A DNA stretch of 64,000 nucleotides, from contig NZ_VIWT01000002.1 in the NCBI RefSeq assembly GCF_007829815.1, forward strand, positions 682,001 through 746,000, read 5' to 3'. Origin of the DNA: Kitasatospora viridis (GTDB lineage: Bacteria; Actinomycetota; Actinomycetes; Streptomycetales; Streptomycetaceae). Below the pieces are notes generated by a model. That model did not search any database. It saw only the letters and a list, made by a program, of their open reading frames with translations, and had not been told where the DNA came from. The position numbers and the translations under genes were made by a program. Of this stretch, positions 14,154 to 22,934 are shown in pieces (within the stretch, counting starts at the first letter, position 1; every line of letters begins with the position of its first letter).

Positions 14154-17100
14154 TCAGATCAGGCGGTGCGCCCGGAGGTCGGCCACGTACTTGGTGATCA
14201 GGTCCGGCGACAGGTGGGGGATGTCGTGGTCCTCGTCGAGGGCCGCGGCCCGTACCGCCGCGCGGAACCGGTCCGCCGGCAGGGCGGATCCGGCGAGTGC
14301 CTGGTCCGGCTCGGAGAAGGCGTGCAGCAGCGGGAGCACCGAGTGCTGCCGCCGGCGGTCGGGCAGGCCGCGCAGGGCCGTCTCGAAGCGGTCGATCCAC
14401 TCGGCGTGGTCCTGAACGCGCGTCAGGGGGTGTCCTGCTGCGAGCAGCCAGTCGACGACGGTGTCGAGCGAGATGCCGTCGTCGTGCGGGTTGACCACGT
14501 TGTAGGTCCGGTAGCCCTCTCGTGCCTCGTCACCGAGCGCGGTGATGGCCCGCGCGGTGAAGTCCACCGGGAGCGCGTCGAAGTGCCCGCGGCCCTCGCC
14601 GCCGTCCCGGGCGTAGAAGCTGCCGGGTGCGAGGCCCGTCGCCAGCAGGCTCAGCACCAGGCGGGTGAAGACGTCCGGGACGTTGAGCTGACCGCGGTAG
14701 CGCGGGTGCGCGAGGATCATGTTCGAGCGGAAGACGGCGACCGGCAGGCCGAACGCCTCGTGCGCCTCGCGCAGCAGCACCTCGCCCGCCCACTTGCTGG
14801 CCGCGTAACCGTCGGCGTAGTCACCGTCGAGGTCGCGCGCCCCGCAGGCGGTGCGGATGTCCGCCGACTCGTCGGCGGCCGCCGGGTTCCCGAAGACGAC
14901 GGCGACCGTCGACAGGTAGCTGAACTGCTTGGGCCGGGAGGTGAGCGCGAGCCTGATCAGTTCGGCCGTCCCCAGCACGTTGGGGCCGAACAGCTGGCCG
15001 TAGGGCAGCACGTGGTTGACCAGGGCCGCCGGGTGGACGATCAGGTCCACGGTGTCGGCCAGCCGCTGCCAGGTCTCCTCGTCGAGCCCCAGACGCGGTT
15101 CCCCGATGTCGCCGGCGACCACCCGGAGGTGCCGGGCCGCGGACTTGCGGTAGCGCTCCACGAGTTCCGGGTCGCCGCTGTCGAAGGCCGCGTCGAGCCG
15201 TGCCCGGGCGTCCTCGACGGAGGAGCCGCGGACCACGCACACCAGCGTGCCGCCGCGCTGCGCCGCGCGCTCCAGCCACTCAAGGCACAGGAAGCGGCCC
15301 AGGTAGCCGTTGGCGCCGGTCAGCAGGACGGTCCGGGCCTCGGGCAGCGGACCGGCCGGCCTCTCGACCTGCTCGACGGCTCGCTCGATGGTTCTCGGGT
15401 CGAGGAACGCGTCCAGCCGCAGCTGGGCCGCGTCGAGCCGCTTCGCGTCCGGGCCGTGGACGCTGTCGGCGGTGGGGCGGCGGTGTTCCGCCGCGAGCGC
15501 CCGCTCGATGTGATCGGCCACCTGCCGCAGCGAGTTGACCGGGTTGATGATCACATCGACCGGGACGTCGACGTGCAAGGTCTCCTTCATCAGCCGGGAG
15601 AACGACAGCGCCGTGAGGCTGTCGCCGCCGAGTGCGAGGAAGCGCGTGCCGAGGTCCACGGCACCCTCCTCCAACCCCAGCAGCGCCTGCGCGGCCCGCA
15701 GCACGGTCGCCGCCACCGGCCGGCCGGTGCCGCTCTGACGCAGCGTCCGGAGTTCCTCGGCCTCCCGGTCGGACAACTCGGTGTACAGCGCTTCGAGCCG
15801 CTCGCCGTAACGCTTCGTCAGGGCCGGCCGCAACGGCTTGCGCACCCCGGAGAGCAGCCCGTTCTCCTGGGTGAACGGCTCGGTCTCGACGAGCAGGTCC
15901 CGTGGGACCTCGTACGAGCTCAGCCCCGCCTCGGCGGCGAGCTCCCGCAGCGACTCCCGCAGGAGCGGCCGCAGGCGTCGGGCATCCCCGTCGACGCGGT
16001 CGAGGGCGTCCTGCGTCGGCACGACCACCGCGAGCAGGTGGGCGCGGGTGCTGCTGCCGTACAGGAAGATCTGCCGGACGACCGGGCTGTCGTTGAAGAG
16101 CGCCTCCAGGCGGGAGAGGGCGACGAACTCGCCCTGCGACAGCTTGAGGACGTTGGAGCGGCGGTCGACGTACCTCAGTTCGTCGGGGCCGACGCGCGCC
16201 ATGATGTCGCCCGTGCGGTAGAAGCCTTCCTCGTCGAAGACCTCGCGGGTGGCGTCCGGGCGCAGGAAGTACCCGGGGACGAGCCGGTCGGACCTGAGCA
16301 GCAACTCGCCCCTGGGGTACGGCGAGTCGGTGGCGAGGTATCCCAACTCGGGCACGTCGGCCAGCTTGTGGTCGGTCACCGGCGGGCGCAGCATCCGGCC
16401 GTCGAGGGAGACGACCCCGCCCTCCGTCGACCCGTAGCCGTCGAGCAGCCTGACGTGGAAGCAGTCCTCGACGAACGCCGTCGTCTCGGCGCTCGGCGGG
16501 GCCGAGGCGCTGACGGCCCACAGGAGGCGCCCGCCCATGAGCTCCTCCCGCAGCTCCGCCATCAGCTGCTCGGCCGCGTCGCCGCCGGATCCGGCCCGGC
16601 TGGACAAGACCGCCCGGTAGTGATGGAAGAGCATGTCGCAGATGCGGGGGACCATGACGAGTTCGGTGGGACGGACCAGGGAGAGGTCCTCGAAGAGCGT
16701 CGACAGGTCGCCGGACGCCGCGAAACAGGCGAGGCCCCCCTTGGCGAGCGTCCCGAACAGCACGCCCCTGCCCATCATGTGACTCAACGGCAGGTAGTTG
16801 AGCGTGATGGCGGGCCGCACCGGCTGGCCGGGCACGAAGTCGACCCAGAACTGCCGGACCACCCGCTCGGTGTACATCGCCCCCTTGGGGGTGCCGGTAC
16901 TACCCGAGGTGTAGATCAGCGCGCTCAGCGCGTCGGCTGACGACCCGTCGGGCACCCGGGGGAGCGGCGGCAGCGCCCCTCCCCGCTCGACGACCGCCGC
17001 CAGCGTGTCCAGGGCCACCGGCCGGCCCTGCGCCGCGAGCCGGGCGCGCGCGGACTCCAGCTTCTCCTGGTGGGCGGTGGCCTCGGCCCGGTGGCCGATG

Positions 17101-17687
17101 ACGACGATCCGGCCCAGCGAGGGGGCGTTCGCCGCCACGGTGAGCGCGACGTCCAGCTGGTCGACGTCCACCACGAGCAGGCGCGGTCCGGTCTGCTTCA
17201 CGATGGGGGCGAGCTGCGCCGCCGGAGCACCCGACTGCAGGGGGACGGACACCGCGCCGGAGCGGACGCACGCCAGGTCCGCCACGGTGTACTCGGCGCT
17301 CGTGGGCCCGAGCAGGGCGACGAAGTCGCCCGGGCCCAGCGCCTGTTCGGGGTGGTGCCGCCACTCGGCGGCCACCGCGCCGACCCGCTCCCAGACTTCG
17401 CCGTAGGTGAGGGTGTCTAACCGCCGCAGCAGGCGCAGCGTGGTGCGGCCCGTCTGCGGGTCGGTGACCTGCTCGGTGGCGCGCTCGCCCAGGGCGGGGC
17501 GGTCGGCGTACGCCTCCATCACGGTGGCCACCAGCTCGGCGAGTGGGAGGCCGGGGCGCCGGATCGCCTCGGCGATGGTGTCCAGGGGCGCGGCGTCGCG
17601 GAACTGGGCGTCGGTCGCGTACAGGTGGGTGCTTCGTCGGTCGGTGCGTGCGTCGAGCTCGTCGGCGGGGAGGTGGGAGCGGGACAC
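14154..17687 (-). CDS. car: carboxylic acid reductase (adenylation - PCP - thioester reductase)
   Basis: 1177 residues, the usual length of the CAR family, which reduces carboxylic acids to aldehydes with ATP and NADPH. The adenylation domain carries LIYTSGSTGTPKGAMYTE (about 270-290), GYGSTEGG and YRTGDIMARVGPDELRYVDR. The carrier domain has the phosphopantetheine Ser in LGGDSLTALSF (about 690). The reductase domain has the Rossmann motif LLTGANGYLGRFL and the catalytic Y-x3-K in GYAASKWAGE. A phosphopantetheinyl transferase is needed and is not in the window. The GTG start at 17687 has AAAGGAGAT 6 bases upstream. A FadR-like regulator lies 58 bases upstream on the same strand, suggesting an aromatic or fatty acid-responsive unit. 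Confidence 0.95.
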   Translation of the reverse strand: MSRSHLPADELDARTDRRSTHLYATDAQFRDAAPLDTIAEAIRRPGLPLAELVATVMEAYADRPALGERATEQVTDPQTGRTTLRLLRRLDTLTYGEVWERVGAVAAEWRHHPEQALGPGDFVALLGPTSAEYTVADLACVRSGAVSVPLQSGAPAAQLAPIVKQTGPRLLVVDVDQLDVALTVAANAPSLGRIVVIGHRAEATAHQEKLESARARLAAQGRPVALDTLAAVVERGGALPPLPRVPDGSSADALSALIYTSGSTGTPKGAMYTERVVRQFWVDFVPGQPVRPAITLNYLPLSHMMGRGVLFGTLAKGGLACFAASGDLSTLFEDLSLVRPTELVMVPRICDMLFHHYRAVLSSRAGSGGDAAEQLMAELREELMGGRLLWAVSASAPPSAETTAFVEDCFHVRLLDGYGSTEGGVVSLDGRMLRPPVTDHKLADVPELGYLATDSPYPRGELLLRSDRLVPGYFLRPDATREVFDEEGFYRTGDIMARVGPDELRYVDRRSNVLKLSQGEFVALSRLEALFNDSPVVRQIFLYGSSTRAHLLAVVVPTQDALDRVDGDARRLRPLLRESLRELAAEAGLSSYEVPRDLLVETEPFTQENGLLSGVRKPLRPALTKRYGERLEALYTELSDREAEELRTLRQSGTGRPVAATVLRAAQALLGLEEGAVDLGTRFLALGGDSLTALSFSRLMKETLHVDVPVDVIINPVNSLRQVADHIERALAAEHRRPTADSVHGPDAKRLDAAQLRLDAFLDPRTIERAVEQVERPAGPLPEARTVLLTGANGYLGRFLCLEWLERAAQRGGTLVCVVRGSSVEDARARLDAAFDSGDPELVERYRKSAARHLRVVAGDIGEPRLGLDEETWQRLADTVDLIVHPAALVNHVLPYGQLFGPNVLGTAELIRLALTSRPKQFSYLSTVAVVFGNPAAADESADIRTACGARDLDGDYADGYAASKWAGEVLLREAHEAFGLPVAVFRSNMILAHPRYRGQLNVPDVFTRLVLSLLATGLAPGSFYARDGGEGRGHFDALPVDFTARAITALGDEAREGYRTYNVVNPHDDGISLDTVVDWLLAAGHPLTRVQDHAEWIDRFETALRGLPDRRRQHSVLPLLHAFSEPDQALAGSALPADRFRAAVRAAALDEDHDIPHLSPDLITKYVADLRAHRLI

Positions 17688-17745
17688 GGGCGATCTCCTT
17701 TGCGGCCGGGAAAGCCTGTTCAGGCGCGCGGTGCTGTCGTTCGGT

Positions 17746-18456
17746 TCACAGGTCCTCGGCCTCGGGCGCGTCGGCGGTTCCGTGGTCGTGGGTGAGCCGG
17801 ACGATCGCGGCCGCGGCGCCGCGGGCGCCGCCCGCGTCCTGGGCCTCGATCGCGTCGACGAGCCGCCGGTGCAGGCCGGCGTGCTCCTCGGCGTGGGCGG
17901 CGTCCCAGGACAGGCCCCCCAGGTGCGAGGAGAGCGCCGTGCCGAGGTGGTCGTACACCTCGATCAGCAGGTCGTTCCCGCTCGCCCGGACGACGGACCG
18001 GTGGAAGAGCGCGTCGACGCCGGTCGCCGCGGAGGCGTCCTCCCCGGCGATGGCGGCGTCGGCGTCGGCCAGCAACTCCCGCAGCCGGCGCACCTGCTCG
18101 TCACTGCGGCGCAGCGCCGCGGCGCCCGAGGCGTACTCCTCCAGGACGGTCCGCAGCTCCAGCACGTCGTCCCGCTTCGCGGACCCTGCCCGGCGCACCA
18201 TGACCGACTGGAGCTCGCTGGAGGAGCGGACGTACGTGCCGTCACCGGCCCTGGCTTCCAGCAGGCCGAGGTGCACCAGTGCCCCGATCGCCTCCCGCAG
18301 CGTGCTGCGCCCGACCCCGAGCTCCTCGATGAGGGCCTGCTCCGGCGGGATCCGCGTCCCGACCGGCCAGCCCCCCGTCTCGATGTGCGAGCGGAGGCTG
18401 GCCACGAGCTGGGCGGACAGGCTGGCCGTCCGCCGCGGTGCGCTGATCGGTTTCAT
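17746..18456 (-). CDS. FadR-subfamily GntR transcriptional regulator
   Basis: 236 residues from ATG 18456; the longer open frame upstream lacks an RBS and crosses the likely operator. The N-terminal winged helix-turn-helix reads SLSAQLVASLRSHIETGGWP, GTRIPPEQALIEELGVGRST, LREAIGALVHLGLLEARAG. The C-terminal all-helical FCD domain has the metal/ligand positions in LELRTVLEEYASGAAA, LFHRSVVRASGND and EHAGLHRRLVDAIEAQD. FadR-type regulators sense small carboxylates or acyl-CoAs, which fits control of the adjacent carboxylic acid reductase. Two AACATCAG repeats upstream are candidate operator half-sites. Confidence 0.88.
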   Translation of the reverse strand: MKPISAPRRTASLSAQLVASLRSHIETGGWPVGTRIPPEQALIEELGVGRSTLREAIGALVHLGLLEARAGDGTYVRSSSELQSVMVRRAGSAKRDDVLELRTVLEEYASGAAALRRSDEQVRRLRELLADADAAIAGEDASAATGVDALFHRSVVRASGNDLLIEVYDHLGTALSSHLGGLSWDAAHAEEHAGLHRRLVDAIEAQDAGGARGAAAAIVRLTHDHGTADAPEAEDL

Positions 18457-18472
18457 GGAGACACCATAGCCA

Positions 18473-18495
18473 AACATCAGACATTTGAACATCAG
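18473..18495. promoter_or_regulatory. direct repeat AACATCAG x2, candidate FadR-like operator
   Basis: AACATCAG occurs at 18473-18480 and 18488-18495, one and a half helical turns apart, in an AT-rich patch (TAGCCAAACATCAG onward) just upstream of the regulator start. Confidence 0.35.
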
Positions 18496-18559
18496 CTCTT
18501 TGGCTTGGGTGCACTGCGGGCGTGGCCCGGTCAGGTCCACACCCGCGTGCGGATGCGGA

Positions 18560-19930
18560 TCAGCTGATCGTCCACTGCTGCTGCGGCGAGTTGGTGTTCA
18601 CCTGCTGGGTGAGCGTGGCGCCGTCGGCGGTCGAAGCAGCGGTCAGCACCAGTCCGCTGCGCACCGAGGAGACGAGGTAGGAGCCGTTCGACAGCGGTGT
18701 GAGGGTCCAGAACTCGTTGGTGCTGGTGGAGTCGCACTTCCACTGGTCCACCACGGCGCCCGCGTTGAGCGACCCGCCGTTGACCTCGGCGCACCGGCCC
18801 GAGGAGCTGTTGACGAGGTGGTAGGAGCCGTCGGGCTGCTGGTCGAACTGCCAGTTCTGACTGGTGCCACCGTTCACGGTTGCGGTGTCGAGCTGGGTGC
18901 CGTCGTTGGAGCTGCCGCCGGGGACATCGAGGGCCAGCCCGCCGGTGACCAGGGTGTGGACTCCGCTCGGGACGGGGGTGTCCGGGCCGATCGTCCACTG
19001 CTGCTGCGGCGAGTTGCTGTTCGGCTGGAGCGTCACCAGGGCGCCTTCACCGTTCGAGGTGAGCAGCTGACCGGTGGGCTCCGAGGCGATGGTGAAGGAG
19101 CCGTTCGACAGCGTCGTGATGGCCCAGGCGGAGCCGGGGCCGGCACAGTCACCTTGTTCCACAATCTCATGGGTACTGTCGAGGATGACGCAAGAATCGG
19201 TGGGGACGCTGACGATTTTGTAGGTGTAGGCGGCCGTCCTGACGAACTGCCAGCTTTCGACGGCACCGCTGTCAGGCGGCAGCGGGTCGTTCACAGAGCG
19301 CGTGATGGGCTGTCCGTCGTTCAAGAGGGCCTGGCCGCCGGTGACCAGGCTGTGGGTTCCGCTCAGGAGGGGCAGGGTCGAGCCGATCGTCCACTGCTGC
19401 TGCGGCGAATTGGTGTTCACCTGCTGGGTGAGCGTGGCGCCGTCGGCGCTCGAAGCAGCGGTCAGCACCAGCCCGCTGCGCACCGACGAGACGACGTAGG
19501 AGCCGTTCGACAGCGATGTGAGGGTCCAGAACTCGTTGGTGCTGGTGGAGTCGCACTTCCACTGGTCCACCACGGCGCCCGCGTTGAGCGACCCGCCGTT
19601 GACCTCGGCGCACCGGCCCGAGGAGCCGTTGACGAGGTGGTAGGAGCCGTCGGGCTGCTGGTCGAACTGCCAGTTCTGACTGGTGCCACCGTTCACGGTT
19701 GCGGTGTCGAGCTGGGTGCCGTCGTTGGAGCTGCTGCCGGGGACGTCGAGGGCCAGCCCGCCGGTGACCAGGGTGTGGGTTCCGGACGGAGGCGTGTAAC
19801 TGGGCGGCTGGGCCGAGGCGGTGGTTGCGAGGGCTCCGGTGGTCAGGGTCAGGGCCGCGGCGACGAGTGCGCCGAGGACTCTGCTCGTTCGAGTCGTTCG
19901 AGTCGGTCGAGTCATTCGAGGAACTGGCAC
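18560..19930 (-). CDS. secreted ricin-type lectin-domain protein with three repeats
   Basis: 456 residues. GTG 19930 is chosen because AAGGAG lies 5 bases upstream. A twin-Arg-poor but basic leader (RMTRPTRTTRTSR) and a hydrophobic core (VLGALVAAALTLTTGALA) end at a likely cleavage site ATTASA-Q, so it is exported. Three RICIN/beta-trefoil modules of ~135 residues follow, each with QxW motifs (SPQQQWTI, TSQNWQFD). Modules 1 and 3 are almost identical (GTQLDTATVNGG, GRCAEVNGGSLNAGAV), while the middle module is divergent. No catalytic domain is attached, so carbohydrate binding or adhesion is likely. It is transcribed alone. Confidence 0.88.
   Translation of the reverse strand: MPVPRMTRPTRTTRTSRVLGALVAAALTLTTGALATTASAQPPSYTPPSGTHTLVTGGLALDVPGSSSNDGTQLDTATVNGGTSQNWQFDQQPDGSYHLVNGSSGRCAEVNGGSLNAGAVVDQWKCDSTSTNEFWTLTSLSNGSYVVSSVRSGLVLTAASSADGATLTQQVNTNSPQQQWTIGSTLPLLSGTHSLVTGGQALLNDGQPITRSVNDPLPPDSGAVESWQFVRTAAYTYKIVSVPTDSCVILDSTHEIVEQGDCAGPGSAWAITTLSNGSFTIASEPTGQLLTSNGEGALVTLQPNSNSPQQQWTIGPDTPVPSGVHTLVTGGLALDVPGGSSNDGTQLDTATVNGGTSQNWQFDQQPDGSYHLVNSSSGRCAEVNGGSLNAGAVVDQWKCDSTSTNEFWTLTPLSNGSYLVSSVRSGLVLTAASTADGATLTQQVNTNSPQQQWTIS
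18566..19778. repeat. two 394-bp direct copies, 819 bp apart, inside the lectin gene
   Basis: 18566-18959 and 19385-19778 differ at only about ten positions by eye, in frame (819 = 273 codons). The intervening module is not similar at DNA level. Confidence 0.85.
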
Positions 19931-20437
19931 AAGGACTCCTTCGTCGATGTCCGGGTACGCCCGGCCGGCGGACCCGTCGTTGGCCGGCGCCCTGGCAGGC
20001 ACCGGTAGGGCCGGGCGGGTGCCCGCCCGGCCCTTGCTCCGTCCTCGCCGATGGGCGCTCCTCCGGCGGTGCCGGGTCCAGCTCCCGGATCACCGATCTG
20101 CGGAAGCCCTCGGTGCGGCGCACCGGTTGGCCCCGGTAGACGGCGAGGCGGGTTCGGCCGGTTCCGCCGGCACACAGCAGATCACCGAACCGGTCGGGGT
20201 ACCAGGAAATAGCACGGGACGGACCACCGGAAGAACCCGCCTCCGACCGGACGAACCCGCGCCCATCGCGGCCGGACCCTGCGGGACCGGAAGCAGGAAG
20301 TCGACCTCTCCGACTTCCTCCCTCACGTGCTCACCGGTGACCCCGGCGTGACCGGCCCGGTGGACTTGTGTGATCATCTGCGCTGACCTTTTCGTCGGTT
20401 GACGGTCGGTCACACACACGAGCAACGGGGGTTACAC
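19931..20437. other. 507-bp divergent intergenic region, no gene seen
   Basis: Between the lectin (minus) and the mannosyltransferase-like gene (plus). No frame shows convincing codon bias. TGTGTGA (about 20365) and TCACACA (about 20410) form a loose inverted pair. Promoters for both flanking genes must lie here but no clear -35/-10 pair was found. Confidence 0.4.
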
Positions 20438-22057
20438 GTGTCCGCAGGATCGCTGTCCAGGCGCTCCGGACGCTCCGGACGGTCCGCGCCGGCCTGGGCG
20501 GCCGCTCCTGCGCCCGCCCCGGCGGGGCGGGGCAAGCACCGGCGCGGTGCGACGCGCGGCGGACGCGCGCTCGGCACCGGGGCACTGCTGGCCGTCGGCG
20601 CCTGCGCGGCGCTGATGGTGCTGCTCGGCCTGCTCGGACCCTCCGCCGTGGAACCGGACTTCGGGCCCACCGCCACGCTGCCGCCGTGGTTCGTCGCCGG
20701 CCACCCGTCGGACCTGCTGGTGTGGGCCGCGGTCGCCGTGGTGCTGCTGCTCGGCACGGCCGCCGTGGCAGCCGGCCTGGCCGCCCTGCGGCGCGGCTGG
20801 GCGCCGCGACCCGGGCGCCTGCTGCTGGCCGGCGCGGCGGCGGTCGGCGGCCTGCTCTGCGTGCCGCCGCTCGGCACCACCGACCCGCTCAACTACGCCG
20901 CCTACGGCCGCGCCGCCGCCCTCGGCCTGAACCCGTACGTGCAGACCCCCGCCGACCTGGCCCAGCACGGCGACCCGATCGGCCGCCTCGCGCTCGCCGA
21001 ACCCTGGCTGCACACCCCCTCCGTCTACGGCCCGGTGGCCACCGCCACCCAGTGGTTCGCCTCGCTGCTCGGCGGCACCTCGATGCTGCGCACCGTCTGG
21101 GTGCTCTCCGTGCTCAGTGGCGCCGCCTTCCTCGCCACCGGCGCCCTGCTGCTCCGGCTGGCCGGCCCCGACCCGGCCCGCCGGGTGCGCTCCCAACTGC
21201 TCTGGACGCTCAACCCGGTGCTGCTGTGGAACCTGGTCGCCGGGCCGCACGTGGACACCATCGGCGCGTTCCTGCTGGTCGCCGCGTTCTGGGCGGTGCG
21301 TCGCTCGGGCCTCGGCGCCGGGCTGGCCGTCGCGGCGGCCACCGCCGTCAAACTCACCATGGGGATCTTCGCGCTCCCGTTCGCCTGGGGCCTGCGCCAC
21401 CACCGGCGCCGGCTCGCCGCAGCCGTCGCCGCCGGCGCGGTGTCCCTGGCACTCGGCTACGGACTCACCCCGAAGGCGATCGGCAACGCCCGCGACGTCA
21501 GCAGCGGCGCCGCCGCCGACGGCACCGCCTGGCAACTGCTCGAACGCACCCTGCTGGTGCCCGTCCTCGGCACCTCCGGCGCCCAGTCCGCCATGACGGT
21601 GCTGCAACTCCTCGCGGTCGCCCTGCTCGCCGTGCTGCTGCTCGCCGCGCTCCCCGTCCCCGAGGAACAGGACCTGCCCCGCCTCATCGCCCGCCCCGCG
21701 CTCGCCGTCGTCCTCGCCTACCTGCTCGGCACCGCCTACGTGCGCCCCTGGTACGACGCGATCGCCTGGGTCCTGGTCGCCCTGCTGGCCCGCTCCTGGG
21801 CCGACTGGGTGCTGATCGCCCACACCACCCTGCTCACCCTGGTGTACGACCCCGGCCTGGCCCACCTGCTCCACCCGGCCTGGCTCTACTCGCTGGTGCT
21901 GCAGATCGCGTACCGGCTGGTGCCGTGGTCGCAACTGCTGTTGCTGCTGGCGGTGGTGGCGACCTGCCTGTGGCGGATCCGGGCCGACCGGATCGGTCGT
22001 CGGGTGCGTCGTTCCGGTCCGCCGATGCAGCCCGGTGGTGTCGGTGGCGGGTCGTAG
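20438..22057 (+). CDS. GT-C type polyprenol-phosphomannose-dependent mannosyltransferase-like membrane protein (MptB-like)
   Basis: About 539 residues from GTG 20438 (GGGGG 6 bases upstream). The N-terminal 40 residues are basic and Ala/Pro-rich. Twelve to thirteen hydrophobic helices follow. The first large loop has TTDPLNYAAYGRAAALGLNPY, like the acidic substrate-binding loop of actinobacterial alpha-1,6-mannosyltransferases MptA/MptB, then SVYGPVATATQWFASL and WTLNPVLLWNLVAGPHVDT. These motifs and length fit the MptB/DUF2029 group, which extends cell-envelope mannans using polyprenol-P-mannose. Acceptor unknown. The NUDIX gene begins 9 bases after its stop. Confidence 0.75.
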   Translation: MSAGSLSRRSGRSGRSAPAWAAAPAPAPAGRGKHRRGATRGGRALGTGALLAVGACAALMVLLGLLGPSAVEPDFGPTATLPPWFVAGHPSDLLVWAAVAVVLLLGTAAVAAGLAALRRGWAPRPGRLLLAGAAAVGGLLCVPPLGTTDPLNYAAYGRAAALGLNPYVQTPADLAQHGDPIGRLALAEPWLHTPSVYGPVATATQWFASLLGGTSMLRTVWVLSVLSGAAFLATGALLLRLAGPDPARRVRSQLLWTLNPVLLWNLVAGPHVDTIGAFLLVAAFWAVRRSGLGAGLAVAAATAVKLTMGIFALPFAWGLRHHRRRLAAAVAAGAVSLALGYGLTPKAIGNARDVSSGAAADGTAWQLLERTLLVPVLGTSGAQSAMTVLQLLAVALLAVLLLAALPVPEEQDLPRLIARPALAVVLAYLLGTAYVRPWYDAIAWVLVALLARSWADWVLIAHTTLLTLVYDPGLAHLLHPAWLYSLVLQIAYRLVPWSQLLLLLAVVATCLWRIRADRIGRRVRRSGPPMQPGGVGGGS

Positions 22058-22066
22058 CCTGTCGCA

Positions 22067-22591
22067 ATGATCCGTAGCGTGTTCGACCAGCGTCCGCTTG
22101 ACGCCGCCGTTGCTGACGCAGGGAGTGCGACGCTGGAGTTCGACCGGGCCAGGGCCTGGCTGCGCTCTGCGCTGGTCGGCGCCGTGGAGCCGCTGGGCGC
22201 CGAGGTGTGGGTCCTGGACGCGGCCCTGGAGCAGATCGTGCTGGTCCGCCATCCGTGGCGCGGGCTGGTCCCGCCAGGCGGCAAGGTCGAGCCCGGAGAG
22301 TGTCCGCGTGACGGCGCGGCCCGGGAACTCGCCGAGGAAACCGGGCTGCGGCCACGGTTGTTGGAGCGGCCCGCCGCGGTGGCGGTGCGGTCGTTCGGCC
22401 CGGGTCTGCCGCAGACGCTGTCCCTCTCCTACGCCGCGATCGGCGACCCGGCACACCCGCTGATCGCGGAGGACGGGCAGCCTGCGGCCTGGACCCGGCT
22501 GGACCAGGGCTGGGACAGTTGCTTCCCCGACGACGTGCTGCGTGTTCGACAGTACGTGGAGCTGCTGAGATCGGGTTCCGCCGCCTACTGA
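22067..22591 (+). CDS. NUDIX hydrolase
   Basis: 174 residues. The Nudix box G-x5-E-x7-R-E-U-x-E-E-x-G-U is complete: GKVEPGECPRDG followed by AARELAEETGL (about residues 75-97). The fold opens with an N-terminal helix and EVWVLDAALEQIVLVRHPW. It hydrolyses a nucleoside diphosphate linked to another group; the substrate cannot be inferred. There is no Shine-Dalgarno: TAGCCT (22055-22060) stands 6 bases before ATG 22067, pointing to a leaderless transcript starting within the 3' end of the upstream gene. Confidence 0.9.
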   Translation: MIRSVFDQRPLDAAVADAGSATLEFDRARAWLRSALVGAVEPLGAEVWVLDAALEQIVLVRHPWRGLVPPGGKVEPGECPRDGAARELAEETGLRPRLLERPAAVAVRSFGPGLPQTLSLSYAAIGDPAHPLIAEDGQPAAWTRLDQGWDSCFPDDVLRVRQYVELLRSGSAAY

Positions 22592-22622
22592 GATTCCAGG
22601 GTGACCAACGACGCGACCTGCC

Positions 22623-22814
22623 TCACCCGGCCTTCGCGGCCCGCAGCGAGTAGACCACCGGCACGCGCGGCCCGGCGGGCAGGCGGAAGTGTCCCCGGTC
22701 GTGCTCGTGCAGGAACTCCACCCGCAGTCCGGCGGCGGCCAGGGCGGTGACCACGTCGCCGACGCCGTGACGCCATTCGACCGTCACGGTCGCGGTCATC
22801 GGCGCGTCGGGTGG
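22623..22814 (-). pseudogene. 3' relic of a class I SAM-dependent methyltransferase
   Basis: In the frame ending at TGA 22623-22625 the minus strand reads EWRHGVGDVVTALAAAGLRV, EFLHEHDRG and PVVYSLRAAKAG. I recognise this as the conserved C-terminal end of a common actinobacterial methyltransferase (form: T-x-EW-x-HGLGE-x-VTAL...EFLHEH...YSLRA-K). The frame is stopped at 22815-22817 and no methyltransferase core (DxGxGxG) precedes it. So about 64 codons remain of a gene that was probably ~270 codons. Confidence 0.7.
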
Positions 22815-22934
22815 TCACGGCGGGCAACGCCAGCGACTCGCACGGCTGACGATCCACCAGGTTTCGCCCCCCCCCGAGCGTGTCCGCGTCCCGCTCGCAG
22901 TCGTTGATGTGCCATCAGGATCGGAGCACCCCAC

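Noticed and set aside
14166..16940. Very long open frame (over 900 codons) on the plus strand opposite the carboxylic acid reductase
   Set aside because: Antisense mirror of a real gene; low-complexity Arg/Gly/Val composition and no domain. Such mirrors are expected at this GC content.
19880..19920. Repeated GTTCGAGTC resembling the tRNA T-loop
   Set aside because: It encodes the Arg/Thr repeat of the lectin signal peptide; no acceptor stem or anticodon arm fits.
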